A stretch of 64,000 nucleotides of DNA from Acidobacteriaceae bacterium (GTDB lineage Bacteria; Acidobacteriota; Terriglobia; Bryobacterales; Bryobacteraceae). The stretch covers positions 1-64,000 of the forward strand of contig JAFAYL010000022.1 of the NCBI GenBank assembly GCA_019240405.1, in the 5' to 3' direction. The position numbers were made by a program, and so were the translations under genes. A model generated the notes under the pieces. It worked only from the letters and a program-made list of their open reading frames with translations. It made no database searches and was not told where the DNA came from. Each line of letters starts with the position of its first letter. Position 1 is the first letter of the stretch. Below, piece after piece: positions 45,025 through 54,280 of the stretch.

Positions 45025-45979
45025 AGCGCTGGCAACGTCACTGGGATCCGTCGTACAGCTCCATCCTGGCCGGAGCGTTCGCAGCTTGCTCCGGGACGCA
45101 GATCTCTCGATCCCGGAATTGAAACGCCTGCTCGATTTGACACAGCAGGTGAAGAACGGGCGGCAGCGCTACGCATCGGCATTAAGAGGTCGCTATCTCA
45201 GCCTTTTGTTCGAAAAGCCATCGCTTCGCACACGCATGACATTCGAGCTGGCGATTAAGCAACTAGGAGGAGATTGCGTGCTCCAAACCGGCATGATTGC
45301 GGATCGCGAGCCGCTCAAAGATGTGGCGCGGAATCTGGCTCGATGGACGGATGCGATTGTGGCGCGGACTTACTCGCAGGAAACGATCGAGGAGCTGGCG
45401 AGATGGTCCGGAATACCCGTCGTGAATGCGCTGAGCGATCTATATCATCCGTGTCAGGCGCTTGCGGACATGTTCACTTTGAAGGAGCGCTTCGGGCAGT
45501 TGTGGGGATTGAAGCTGGCATATGTTGGCGACGGCAACAACATGGCGCACTCGCTGTTGCTGTGTTGTGCGCGGTTGGGTATCAGTTGTTCAGTGGCAAC
45601 ACCGCCTGGCTATGAGCCAAAGGCTGAGATTGCAGCCGAGGCGAAGCGTTTGGCCCGCGAATCCGGAGTGGAGGTCGAAATAACTCACGATCCCAGCGCT
45701 GCAGTGCGATCCGCCGATGCGGTTTATACGGATGTTTGGGCGAGCATGGGGCATGAATCAGAAATCGAAGAGCGGAAGAAGGTTTTTTCTCCATACCAAG
45801 TGAATGAAGCGCTGCTGTCCAAGGCTCGAAAGAACACAGTATTCATGCATTGCATGCCGGCCAAGCGCGGGTTAGAAGTGACCGATTCCGTAATGGAATC
45901 GGCGCAATCTGTCGCATTCGAGCAGGCCGAAAATCGTTTGCACGTACAGAAAGCGCTACTCTTGATGCTGTTGCAATAA
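45017..45979 (+). CDS. argF: Ornithine carbamoyltransferase
   Basis: Makes citrulline from ornithine and carbamoyl phosphate. The carbamoyl phosphate loop is FEKPSLRTRMTFE, the conserved S-x-R-T-R with Leu at the x; HPCQALAD and the ornithine-binding HCMPAKRG near residue 279 are intact. VGDGNNMAHSLL is typical of the second domain. At 320 aa the length is standard. It heads argF-argG-argH-argR. Its TAA shares one base with the argG ATG (TAATG), indicating coupled translation. Confidence 0.96.
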   Translation: MNKALATSLGSVVQLHPGRSVRSLLRDADLSIPELKRLLDLTQQVKNGRQRYASALRGRYLSLLFEKPSLRTRMTFELAIKQLGGDCVLQTGMIADREPLKDVARNLARWTDAIVARTYSQETIEELARWSGIPVVNALSDLYHPCQALADMFTLKERFGQLWGLKLAYVGDGNNMAHSLLLCCARLGISCSVATPPGYEPKAEIAAEAKRLARESGVEVEITHDPSAAVRSADAVYTDVWASMGHESEIEERKKVFSPYQVNEALLSKARKNTVFMHCMPAKRGLEVTDSVMESAQSVAFEQAENRLHVQKALLLMLLQ

Positions 45980-47199
45980 TGGCAGCTCCAATACGAGTGG
46001 CGCTCGCCTATTCGGGCGGGCTTGATACCTCCATCATCATTCCGTGGTTAAAAGAGCACTATAACTGCGAAGTGATCGCCGTGTGCGGCGACATCGGGCA
46101 AGGCGGCGAAGAACTGGACGGCTTGCGCGAGAAGGCGCTGAAGACGGGAGCTTCCGAAGTTTACATCGAGGACATGCGCGAGGAATTCGTTCATGAATAC
46201 CTTTGGAAACTGGTTCGCTCCGGCGCTGTCTACGAACACAAATATCTGCTAGGCACATCAATTGCGCGTCCGCTGCTCGCCAAGCGCCAAGCGGAAGTCG
46301 CGCTCAAAACCGGCTGCGATGCGCTCGCGCACGGCTGCACCGGCAAGGGCAATGACCAGGTCCGCTTTGAGATGACATACAAGGCCATCGCTCCGCAGCT
46401 TGCAGTAATTGCGCCTTGGCGCGAGTGGGACATTGTGTCGCGCGAGGACGCAATCGAGTACGCGCGAAAGCACAACGTTCCGATCAGTCAATCGACGACA
46501 AAGATTTACAGTCGTGATCGCAACATCTGGCATATCTCGCACGAAGGCGGAGAACTTGAGAACCCGGCGGACCCGGCCCCGGAGCATATTTGGATGCTGA
46601 CCAACAATCCCGCGGACGCGCCATCGAAGCCCGCGGACATAGTGATCGGATTTGATCAGGGCGTGCCGGTTTCGTTGGATGGGCAGCATCAACTCAGCGG
46701 AGTGGCTTTGCTCGAAACGCTGAACGCGCTTGGTGGTGAGCACGGCATTGGACGAATTGACCTGGTCGAAAACCGTTTTGTCGGGATGAAATCGCGAGGG
46801 TGCTATGAGACGCCAGGAGGCTCGATCCTGATCGCCGCGGTTCGTGAGCTGGAGGCGCTTACGCTCGATCGCGCTACTCTGCATTACAAACAGAAGCTGG
46901 CGCTGGACTATGCCGAAATGATCTACAACGGCTTTTGGTTCACGCCCTTGCGCGAGGCGCTGGACGCGTTTTTCGCTGAAGTTTCGAAGCCCGTCTCAGG
47001 TGAAGTCACGCTCCGGCTTCACAAGGGAACGACCGAGCCGGTGAGCCGCAAAAGTCCGAATTCGCTGTATAGTCTGGATATCGCAAGCTTCACGATGGGT
47101 GAAAGCTACGATCAAAAGGACGCACTTGGCTTTAATAACCTGGTCGGCTTGCCCATCAAAGTGCGAGCGCTGCTCAAGAAATCAGCCTCCGCATCGTAG
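45979..47199 (+). CDS. argG: Argininosuccinate synthase
   Basis: ATP-dependent condensation of citrulline and aspartate. The N-terminal P-loop-like motif is VALAYSGGLDTSIIIPWL; HGCTGKGNDQVRFE and the citrulline-binding MKSRGCYETPGG block follow. 406 aa is standard. An upstream in-frame extension exists, but the ATG overlapping the argF stop gives the normal N-terminus (MAAPIRVALAYSGG). The stop codon TAG forms part of a REP-like element that separates it from argH. Confidence 0.97.
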   Translation: MAAPIRVALAYSGGLDTSIIIPWLKEHYNCEVIAVCGDIGQGGEELDGLREKALKTGASEVYIEDMREEFVHEYLWKLVRSGAVYEHKYLLGTSIARPLLAKRQAEVALKTGCDALAHGCTGKGNDQVRFEMTYKAIAPQLAVIAPWREWDIVSREDAIEYARKHNVPISQSTTKIYSRDRNIWHISHEGGELENPADPAPEHIWMLTNNPADAPSKPADIVIGFDQGVPVSLDGQHQLSGVALLETLNALGGEHGIGRIDLVENRFVGMKSRGCYETPGGSILIAAVRELEALTLDRATLHYKQKLALDYAEMIYNGFWFTPLREALDAFFAEVSKPVSGEVTLRLHKGTTEPVSRKSPNSLYSLDIASFTMGESYDQKDALGFNNLVGLPIKVRALLKKSASAS

Positions 47200-47219
47200 C
47201 GTGCGGAAACGCCCGCACC
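47196..47219 (+). repeat. REP-like element with GTAG head (copy B)
   Basis: GTAG at 47196-47199 (its TAG is the argG stop) is followed by a C and the arms GTGCGG (47201-47206) and CCGCAC (47213-47218). It matches copy A at 20 of 24 positions, differing at one spacer base and in the loop. It occupies most of the 33-nt argG-argH gap and would form a hairpin in the message. Confidence 0.65.
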
Positions 47220-47232
47220 GAAAATCTAAGGT

Positions 47233-48630
47233 ATGAAGTTGTGGGGCGGGAGGTTCGAAGGCGAAGCCTCCACATTTTTCGAAAAGTTTTCCAATTCCTT
47301 ACATTTCGATCGCAAACTTGTTTTCGAGGATATTGAAGGCTCGCGCGCATTCGCGCAAGCACTTTTGAGGGAACGCGTTCTTACTCCTGACGAATGCCGG
47401 CGCATTTTGGAGGCATTTTCAGAAATTGCGGACGAAGCGCAAGATCCGCGCTACTTCGACGGGGCGGAAGACGAAGACATCCACACATTTGTCATTCGGA
47501 AGCTGGGAGAGAAGGTTGGGCCCGTGGCGGAGAAGATGCACACGGGACGAAGCCGAAACGAGCAGGTCTCGCTGGATCTTCGCCTATATTTGCGCTCCGC
47601 GGCAGACACATTGCTCGACAGACTCGGCGATCTGATGAGCGAGTTACTGGCGCTGGCCCGAAAATATCCCGACGCGGTGATTCCCGGCTTCACGCATCTC
47701 CGACGCGCTCAACCAGTGTTGTGGCCGCACTACTTGCTTGCATTTTTCGAAATGTTCGCGCGCGACTGCGAGCGAGTGCGGCAAGCTCGCGAGCGAATTG
47801 ATGTGATGCCGCTCGGCTCGGGCGCTCTCGCCGGCAGCGGTTTTCCATTTGACCGTGAGGCTCTCGCGCAGGAGCTTGGATTTCGAGCCATTTCGCGCAA
47901 CAGCATGGATGCCTCTGGCGACCGGGATTTTGCTCTGGATTTTTTGTACGGGTGCAGCGTCATTATGCTTCACTTGAGCCGGCTAGCAGAAGATTGGATC
48001 TTGTATTCGAGCGAAGAGTTCAACTGGATCACTCTCGGAGACGGCGTCACAAGCGGCTCGAGTCTAATGCCGCAAAAGAAGAATCCGGACTCGCTGGAAC
48101 TGATCCGCGGCAAGTCCGGCCGGGTTTTTGGATCCCTTACATCTCTTTTTGTAACGATCAAAGGCCTGCCGATGACTTACAACCGCGATCTGCAGGAGGA
48201 CAAGGAAACGTTATTTGAGGCGTTTGATCACACGTCCGAATCGCTGGCCATGGCGAAAATCGTCGCCCAATCGGCTACGCTCAATCCCGGCAAAGCATTG
48301 GCGGCCGTCGAAGAGAGTTGGGCGGTTGCAACGGATCTCGCCGAGGAGCTAGCGCGAAACGGAGTGTCGTTCCATCGAGCACATCAAATTGTGGGACGAT
48401 TGGTTCTGGAGAGTCTGAAAGCGGGCAAAAAGCCGGGGGACTGGACCGGCGACACGCTGGCAGCGTTTGCTCCCGAGTTCAAGCCGGAAATGGCGCGCCT
48501 GCTTGCGCCATCTGAAGGCATGGAAATGCGCGAGTTGCCCGGCGGAACCGGCGCTCAGGCTGTGCGGCGCGCACTTGAAGAAGCAGAGCAGCGGCTTAAG
48601 CAGATGCGCGAATCTTCGGGTGAAAGATGA
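47233..48630 (+). CDS. argH: Argininosuccinate lyase
   Basis: Cleaves argininosuccinate to arginine and fumarate. The superfamily signature GSSLMPQKKNPD near residue 277 contains the flexible catalytic loop; HTGRSRNEQV and FTHLRRAQPVLW are the other fumarase/lyase blocks. 465 aa is standard. ATG 47233 starts KLWGGRFEG, the invariant family N-terminus. argR follows 11 nt later. Confidence 0.97.
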   Translation: MKLWGGRFEGEASTFFEKFSNSLHFDRKLVFEDIEGSRAFAQALLRERVLTPDECRRILEAFSEIADEAQDPRYFDGAEDEDIHTFVIRKLGEKVGPVAEKMHTGRSRNEQVSLDLRLYLRSAADTLLDRLGDLMSELLALARKYPDAVIPGFTHLRRAQPVLWPHYLLAFFEMFARDCERVRQARERIDVMPLGSGALAGSGFPFDREALAQELGFRAISRNSMDASGDRDFALDFLYGCSVIMLHLSRLAEDWILYSSEEFNWITLGDGVTSGSSLMPQKKNPDSLELIRGKSGRVFGSLTSLFVTIKGLPMTYNRDLQEDKETLFEAFDHTSESLAMAKIVAQSATLNPGKALAAVEESWAVATDLAEELARNGVSFHRAHQIVGRLVLESLKAGKKPGDWTGDTLAAFAPEFKPEMARLLAPSEGMEMRELPGGTGAQAVRRALEEAEQRLKQMRESSGER

Positions 48631-48641
48631 AGAAGTGAGAC

Positions 48642-49076
48642 ATGAACAAGAGCTTCCGGCAGGGTCAGATCTTGAACATCGTCCGCCACAGAGAAATCTA
48701 TACCCAGGAAGAATTGGGCCGGGAGCTTGGGAATCTGGGTATTCAAACAACGCAGGTAACGCTCTCGCGAGATATTCGCGAGCTCGGATTGGTCAAAACG
48801 GCCGATGGCTACCGGCAGTTGCAGGCGGAACCAGCCGGTCCCCAGCTCGTAAATATTGCCAGCGAGTTCCTTCTGGACATGCGGCTGGCACAAAACCTGG
48901 TCGTGCTTCGGACATCTCCGGGAAACGCGAATACGCTTGCCATCGCGCTTGACAGGGAAGGCTTAAACCAAGTGGTCGGCACCATTGCCGGCGACGATAC
49001 AGTGCTCGTGATCACACCCGATAGCGAAACTGCCGCAAGTTTTCAGGCAAGAATGCTGGAGATGATTTCGGGCTGA
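48642..49076 (+). CDS. argR: Arginine repressor ArgR
   Basis: Arginine-sensing regulator. The N-terminal winged helix (residues about 3-60) carries LGIQTTQVTLSRDIRELGLV with the S-R DNA-contact pair; the C-terminal hexamerisation/arginine-binding domain has GTIAGDDTVLVI. 144 aa is typical. It lies at the end of the arg operon, so it is probably autoregulated. The candidate ARG half-sites at 45005-45024 are its obvious target. Confidence 0.95.
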   Translation: MNKSFRQGQILNIVRHREIYTQEELGRELGNLGIQTTQVTLSRDIRELGLVKTADGYRQLQAEPAGPQLVNIASEFLLDMRLAQNLVVLRTSPGNANTLAIALDREGLNQVVGTIAGDDTVLVITPDSETAASFQARMLEMISG

Positions 49077-49081
49077 GAAGG

Positions 49082-50017
49082 TCAGTGATGGTGTGTTGTA
49101 TCGCGGCGATGCGCGTGATCGGTCATCATGTTGCAGCCGTTATCGGATAAGACGCAGGGCACGTGCTCGAATTGAATCGTCGTGTGATGGATGTTGAAGC
49201 CGCGCAAAGCCTCGTTAATACGACAGAGAATCCGGTCGCTTGCCGAAGGGGGCATATCGTCAATCAACACGTGCGAGCTGAGAGCATGCGTACTTGAACC
49301 GAGGCTCCAGATGTGCAAGTCATGCACATCCAGAACGCCTTCGATCTGGCCCATCGCTTGAGTGACCCGCGTTAACTCAAGCCCGCGGGGGAGGCCTTCG
49401 AGCAGAATATTCAACGATTCGCGGATGATATCCCAGGCAGTGTAGATAATCAGAAAGCCGAGCGCAATGGAGAGCGCAGGGTCAATGTAGCTCCAGCCGG
49501 TAAAACGAATTGCAATCGCCCCGATGATGATCGCCACGGCACCCATCGCGTCACCAAGCATGTGGACAAATGCAGCGCGGATGTTGATGTCGCCTTTTTG
49601 GCCGCGATGCAGCGCGAGCATAATCGCTCCGTTGAGAATCACCGCCGCGCCGGCTACCCAGATCATGACCCGCTCGTCCACCATTTGGGGGTGCAAGATT
49701 CTTCGCCCCGCTTCCAAGAAGATGAAGAGCGCGATGATGATGAGGGTCGAAGCGTTGAGAAACGCCGCGATTACGCCAGCGCGCTGGTAGCCGTAGGTTT
49801 TGACCTGGTTCGCCGGTTTTTCCTGCAGATACAGACCCACGGCCGCGAGAAGAAGCGCAAGCGCGTCGGTGAAGTTGTGCCCGGCATCCGAGAGCAGCGC
49901 CAAGCTTCCGGACCGGAAGCCGGCAAAGGCCTCGAAGGCGGTGAATGCTAGCGTGGCAATGAGTGACAGCCGGAGAATCCAACCGGTGCTATGGACGTGA
50001 TGGTGATGATGACCCAA
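49082..50017 (-). CDS. CDF family cation efflux protein (CzcD/ZitB-like)
   Basis: Six-helix membrane exporter of Zn2+ or related divalent metals in exchange for protons. Metal-site residues are visible in helix II (SDAGHNFTDALAL) and helix V (HMLGDAMGAVA), the H-x3-D pair that selects Zn. The cytosolic C-terminal domain follows helix VI (LHIWSLGSSTHALSSHVLI). Both ends are His-rich: GHHHHHVH at the start and DHAHRRDTTHHH at the end, likely metal-binding tails. 311 aa. It is convergent with argR. Confidence 0.93.
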   Translation of the reverse strand: MGHHHHHVHSTGWILRLSLIATLAFTAFEAFAGFRSGSLALLSDAGHNFTDALALLLAAVGLYLQEKPANQVKTYGYQRAGVIAAFLNASTLIIIALFIFLEAGRRILHPQMVDERVMIWVAGAAVILNGAIMLALHRGQKGDINIRAAFVHMLGDAMGAVAIIIGAIAIRFTGWSYIDPALSIALGFLIIYTAWDIIRESLNILLEGLPRGLELTRVTQAMGQIEGVLDVHDLHIWSLGSSTHALSSHVLIDDMPPSASDRILCRINEALRGFNIHHTTIQFEHVPCVLSDNGCNMMTDHAHRRDTTHHH

Positions 50018-50075
50018 TGCTCGACAGCCTCTGATTTCAATTTACGACAATGAACCGGCTCCAAGAATCTGGAGT

Positions 50076-50612
50076 TTACAGCAGAAATCGGGCGCGGAGG
50101 CGGTCGCCAACGTTTTTGGGGACAAAAGCTGAAACGTCGCCTCCGAGGGTGATGATTTCCTTGATTAGGCGCGAGCTGATGAATGAATATTCTTCGCCTG
50201 ACATTAAGAAAATGGTTTCCGTTTCCGGGCGCATGCGGCGGTTGATGAGCGCCATTTGAAGCTCGGCTTCGTAATCGGAAATGGCGCGAATACCTCGAAG
50301 TATGGCGTTTGCACCCCGACGCGCAGCATAGTCGACAAGCAAGCCATCGAAGGAATCGATTTCCACATTCGAAAACTCCGCGGTGGCTTCGCGGATCATT
50401 TCACTCCGTTCGCCGATACCAAAAAGAGGCGACTGCTTTTGTGTGTTGCTGAGAATAGCGACGATCAGGCGATCGAAGAGACGCGAGCCGCGAGAGATCA
50501 GGTCGAGGTGGCCGTTCGTCAGCGGATCGAAAGAACCGGGATAAATGGCGAGTAGACGCCGTTCAGACGAAGGCACGTCAGATGAGAGGCGGGAAGGGTG
50601 ACCAGGTGCCAT
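50076..50612 (-). CDS. coaD: Phosphopantetheine adenylyltransferase
   Basis: Penultimate step of CoA synthesis, transferring AMP to 4'-phosphopantetheine. The nucleotidyltransferase motif YPGSFDPLTNGHLDLI, the RGIRAISDYEAELQMAL block and the late EYSFISSRLIKEI signature are intact. Start is ambiguous: ATG 50612 gives 178 aa; GTG 50576, just after the stop of the upstream gene, gives 166 aa (MPSSERRLLAIYPG), closer to the usual length. The gene overlaps or abuts the POTRA gene's 3' end, so coupling is likely. Confidence 0.94.
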   Translation of the reverse strand: MAPGHPSRLSSDVPSSERRLLAIYPGSFDPLTNGHLDLISRGSRLFDRLIVAILSNTQKQSPLFGIGERSEMIREATAEFSNVEIDSFDGLLVDYAARRGANAILRGIRAISDYEAELQMALINRRMRPETETIFLMSGEEYSFISSRLIKEIITLGGDVSAFVPKNVGDRLRARFLL

Positions 50613-51966
50613 CACTTCGTCTGCGCTCTTCCTCTTCCTTCTTTTCCTTCTCGGCCTGCTGTTTGGATTTGCCACCTTTGAAATACAGATGCACGGTCAC
50701 GCCGTGTGATGCGGGATCGGCCGTGTAATCCGATGTCGTATCGGCGAGATTGTCGAACAACCCTTCTTCTTGCACGCGCTTTAAAAAGAAATCCGGGTAA
50801 TCGGGGTTGAAGGGCTTGCCGGGCTTCTCACCCCACAGGCGAGCCACGACAGGCTCGGTTGTGACGTCGAGGCCCCGGATATCCAAAGTTTGGAATGTGT
50901 ACACGGAGCCGGGTGAGACGTTATAGGTGACATCGACGACTCGGCGGCCGTCTTCGGGCTGAGTCTCGGTGCTCACGCTGGCATCGAGAAGACCGCGGCG
51001 CTTCATGCGATGGAGCAGATCCAGGCGGAAGTTGTCGACTTGTTGTCCGCTGAAGGTTTGGCCTGGTTTGAATGGAATGTTGGAGCGAATCTCATCTTGA
51101 TCCATGCCGCTGCCGTGAAAATGAATCGCGCCGAACTTGAATTGTGGTCCGTCTTTGATTTCCACTTTTACTACTACGCCGAGATTTGTTTTGGAGGGCT
51201 CTGTTTCGACTTTGGGAAACGTTACGGCCGCGTACCCTTTAGCTGCATATAAGGGCTTGATAGCGCCATCGAGGATCAGTTTGAGTCGCGCATCCGAAAG
51301 CGGAACGCCAACGGCAACCTGATTCACGGCGCGCAAGATGGTCCCGGTGTCGACCGCCTGATTCCCAGTCACGACGACTTGCGAGATGGTGGGCGGGGGC
51401 GTGTCGGGGGAGAAGAGCACGGTCAACTCTTTGGGATCGTCGTTCGAAACGTGTGCCTTGACCTTTAATGAGGGATCGCTTTGGGCGATAAATTCTTGGA
51501 CTGCGGCGGCGTAGCGCTTGAGCACGGTGTCGGTGGCGGGTATCCGGTCCGCGTATAAGCTGACGTGATCTTGAAGATAGCGGCGGACCGCGTCAGGAGG
51601 AACACCAAGCCGCTCGAAGCGCATAGGGAATAGCTGGTCGTTTTCGACTACCTCGAAGGTGAGATCGTAATCGGGAGGAATGCTCGCGGAGAATTGAAAG
51701 CGGTCCGAGACATTGTTGAAAAGCTCGGAGGCTTGGAGTTTGCTCCGGGCCTGTTCGATAAGGGGCCCGGTGACGCGCTGGCCGACTTGAAGACCAGAGT
51801 ATTTGATGATATCGGCAGAGGAATATAGGTGATTGCCTTTAACCGCAATTGAATGTAACGTGCCGGGCGGCGGCTCTCTTTTGGGCGAAGATTTGTGAGC
51901 AGGCTCCTGGGCCAACGCTGTCAAGGAGGACGCGCAGACTACCAAGGCGAGAAAAGCGACGCGCAT
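50578..51966 (-). CDS. Periplasmic POTRA-repeat protein without a barrel
   Basis: A 462-residue exported protein, signal peptide at 1-20 (VAFLALVVCASSLTALAQ). It consists of about four POTRA-type units: about 38-115 (LHSIAVKGNHLYSSADI), 190-270 (ISQVVVTGNQAVDTGTI), 278-360 (FKFGAIHFHGSGMDQDEI) and 363-445 (YTFQTLDIRGLDVTTEP). It ends in a charged tail and lacks the outer membrane beta-barrel that follows POTRA units in BamA and TamA. It may be an accessory to an assembly machine or a periplasmic scaffold (inference). It ends where coaD begins. Confidence 0.8.
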   Translation of the reverse strand: MRVAFLALVVCASSLTALAQEPAHKSSPKREPPPGTLHSIAVKGNHLYSSADIIKYSGLQVGQRVTGPLIEQARSKLQASELFNNVSDRFQFSASIPPDYDLTFEVVENDQLFPMRFERLGVPPDAVRRYLQDHVSLYADRIPATDTVLKRYAAAVQEFIAQSDPSLKVKAHVSNDDPKELTVLFSPDTPPPTISQVVVTGNQAVDTGTILRAVNQVAVGVPLSDARLKLILDGAIKPLYAAKGYAAVTFPKVETEPSKTNLGVVVKVEIKDGPQFKFGAIHFHGSGMDQDEIRSNIPFKPGQTFSGQQVDNFRLDLLHRMKRRGLLDASVSTETQPEDGRRVVDVTYNVSPGSVYTFQTLDIRGLDVTTEPVVARLWGEKPGKPFNPDYPDFFLKRVQEEGLFDNLADTTSDYTADPASHGVTVHLYFKGGKSKQQAEKEKKEEEERRRSDGTWSPFPPLI

Positions 51967-52101
51967 ACTGCTTTATTCATCATACGTAGCGCCGGGGGCT
52001 GTGGTTGCCGGAACAGGAGTGCGGCGGAATCCCTGAAGGGGTCCTGGTCTTTGACGGGAAGTCGCTGAAAAATAAGGCTGAATGATACACTTGATTCGAA
52101 A

Positions 52102-53493
52102 ATGACATATGATGTCGCTGTTATTGGAAGTGGGCCAGGCGGCTATTCCGCGGCGGTGCGGGCTGGGCAATATGGTCTGAAAACGGCACTGATCGAGCGC
52201 CAACCGAGGCTCGGCGGCTGCTGCCTTCTGGTCGGCTGTATTCCCACCAAGGCGCTCCTGCACACGGCCGACGTCTGGGAGCACTTCAAGCATCCGGAGG
52301 CAGACGGAATTGAATGCAAGGATCCGCGGCTGAACTATGGCCGGGTGCTCGACCGAAAAAACAAGATCGTCACAAAGAATTCGAAAGGCATCGAGTTTTT
52401 GATGCGCAAGAACAAGGTCGACGTGATCAAAGGCCAGGCGCGTTTGCTCGGCGGCGGGCGCATTGAAGTGACGGGGGAAGAGCCGCAAACGGTTGAAACG
52501 AAGAACATCATTCTGGCCGCGGGCTCGGAAGCGCGAATGCTGCCGGGACTGGAGCCGGATCCTAATCTGATTCTTACGAACGTCGAGATCCTCGATATGC
52601 CGGAGATACCAAGAACGATCGGGATCATCGGTGCGGGCGCGGTAGGCGTGGAATTTGCCTCGATTTTTGACCGTTTCGGGTCGCAGGTGACCGTCCTCGA
52701 AATGCTGCCGCGAGTGGTGCCGGTGGAAGACGAGGAGGTCTCAAAGGAACTGGAGCGCAGGTTCAAGAAGAGCGGTATCCGGGTGGAGACCGGAGCGAAG
52801 GCCGGAAGCATTCGCAAAAACACGAATAGCGTCAGCCTCAGCGCAACGCTTTCGAACGGGAAGACGGAAGAGTTTGAATTCGACAAGCTGCTGGTCGCGG
52901 TAGGGCGCAAGCCGAACACTGAGAACATCGGGCTGGAAAATACGAAGGCTCGAATCGATCGCGGATTCGTGATTGTAGATTCGTATCAGAGAACCGACGA
53001 GCCGACCCTCTATGCGATAGGCGACCTGGTGGCCGGAACACCGCAACTGGCTCATGTTGCGACCATGCAAGGCATGGTCGCCGTGGGGCACATCGCTGGG
53101 AAACCGGTACGGCCGATTAACCGGAATCGCATTCCGGGCGCGACCTATACGGACCCTGGAATTGGCAGCGTCGGACTTACAGAAGCGCAAGCGCAAGCGC
53201 AAGGATTCAAAGTCAAAGTTGGGAAGTTTCCGTTTGCGGCGAATAGCAAGGCGACGATTCTTGATTCGCACGAGGGTTTCGTAAAAGTGATTTCTGACCA
53301 GCAGTTCGGCGAGATTCTCGGGGTCCACATCATCGGGCCGGAGGCGTTTGAGCTGGTATCCGAAGCGGTCACGGCAATGGAATCGGAAGCGACTGTGGAT
53401 AGCATGATGTCGACGATTCACGCGCATCCGACGCTCTATGAAGCGCTGGGCGAGGCCTTCAATAACGTGCATGGGTTGGCGATTAACATTTAA
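52102..53493 (+). CDS. lpdA: Dihydrolipoyl dehydrogenase (E3)
   Basis: FAD enzyme that reoxidises lipoyl groups of 2-oxoacid dehydrogenase complexes. FAD loop VIGSGPGGYSAAV is at the start, the redox-active disulfide is C-L-L-V-G-C in GGCCLLVGCIPTKAL (with an extra Cys where Thr is usual), NAD loop IGIIGAGAVGVEFA lies mid-chain and the catalytic His-Glu is in STIHAHPTLYEAL near the C-terminus. 463 aa. lipB and the E2 gene follow, so this is a 2-oxoacid dehydrogenase/lipoate cluster. Confidence 0.95.
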   Translation: MTYDVAVIGSGPGGYSAAVRAGQYGLKTALIERQPRLGGCCLLVGCIPTKALLHTADVWEHFKHPEADGIECKDPRLNYGRVLDRKNKIVTKNSKGIEFLMRKNKVDVIKGQARLLGGGRIEVTGEEPQTVETKNIILAAGSEARMLPGLEPDPNLILTNVEILDMPEIPRTIGIIGAGAVGVEFASIFDRFGSQVTVLEMLPRVVPVEDEEVSKELERRFKKSGIRVETGAKAGSIRKNTNSVSLSATLSNGKTEEFEFDKLLVAVGRKPNTENIGLENTKARIDRGFVIVDSYQRTDEPTLYAIGDLVAGTPQLAHVATMQGMVAVGHIAGKPVRPINRNRIPGATYTDPGIGSVGLTEAQAQAQGFKVKVGKFPFAANSKATILDSHEGFVKVISDQQFGEILGVHIIGPEAFELVSEAVTAMESEATVDSMMSTIHAHPTLYEALGEAFNNVHGLAINI

Positions 53494-53499
53494 GTAGGT

Positions 53500-53577
53500 A
53501 TGAATCCAGAGTTGAAGCAGTGGTTGTTCGCCCTAATTCAGGCGCTCATACGTACGCATCTCGAAGAGAGAGCCTAG
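53500..53577 (+). CDS. Possible 25-residue small protein between lpdA and lipB
   Basis: ATG 53500 to TAG 53577 encodes MNPELKQWLFALIQALIRTH plus LEERA, which would form a single amphipathic helix. It begins 7 nt after the lpdA stop; AGG is nearby but very close to the ATG. It may be real or chance; only conservation would tell. Confidence 0.25.
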   Translation: MNPELKQWLFALIQALIRTHLEERA

Positions 53578-53593
53578 CTAAACTCCGCAGTGC

Positions 53594-54280
53594 ATGTTGA
53601 ACACCAGGAGACCACTGGAGGTTCTGGATCTCGGGCGCATGCGGTACGCGGACGCGCTCGAGGAGCAACGGCTGCTCGTTGAGCAGCGCAAAGAGAGCGC
53701 GGGGGTCGACACGTTGCTGTTTGTCGAGCATCCGCACGTGGTAACCATCGGGCGAAACGCGAAACTTCAAAACTTGCTTGCAAGCGAGGAGATTCTTGCA
53801 CGTACCGGAATCGAGCTTTTCGAGACGGATCGCGGGGGAGACGTGACGTATCACGGCCCGGGCCAGATAGTGGGTTATCCGATTCTCGATCTGCGAGAAT
53901 GGAGGCGCGATGTGCGGGCGTATTTCAGAGGCGTCGAGCAATCGCTAATCAATGCGCTGAGGGAATTTGGAATTCCGGCTGAACGGATTCCCGAGCCCGG
54001 ATATGAAGGCGTTTGGGTGAATGGGGCGAAGATCGCGGCTATTGGAATACATATCAGCCGCTGGATCACATCACACGGATTTGCGCTTAACGTGGACACT
54101 GACCTGAACTATTTCAAATATATTGTTCCGTGCGGTCTGACCAAACCCGTTTGCTCGGTTCGCAGTGCCGGCTGTTCGGCCAAGCGTGGAGAAATACAAG
54201 AGTGTATTGCCGGTTCGTTTGCGGAGGTTTTCGGCTACGAGCTGGAGGTGCCGCGTAAGCAATTGCAGGAGACCCGATGA
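53594..54280 (+). CDS. lipB: Octanoyl-[ACP]:protein octanoyltransferase
   Basis: Transfers octanoate from ACP to lipoyl domains, the first step of lipoate attachment. The RGGDVTYHGPGQIVGYPI block is diagnostic; the catalytic Lys lies in GAKIAAIGI and the catalytic Cys in YIVPCGL. 228 aa fits. Its stop overlaps the ATG of the E2 gene, whose lipoyl domain is its substrate. Confidence 0.95.
   Translation: MLNTRRPLEVLDLGRMRYADALEEQRLLVEQRKESAGVDTLLFVEHPHVVTIGRNAKLQNLLASEEILARTGIELFETDRGGDVTYHGPGQIVGYPILDLREWRRDVRAYFRGVEQSLINALREFGIPAERIPEPGYEGVWVNGAKIAAIGIHISRWITSHGFALNVDTDLNYFKYIVPCGLTKPVCSVRSAGCSAKRGEIQECIAGSFAEVFGYELEVPRKQLQETR

Noticed and set aside
51973-52488. Minus-strand 171-residue frame over the start of lpdA
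   Set aside because: It covers the FAD and disulfide motifs of lpdA on the opposite strand and has no family pattern of its own.
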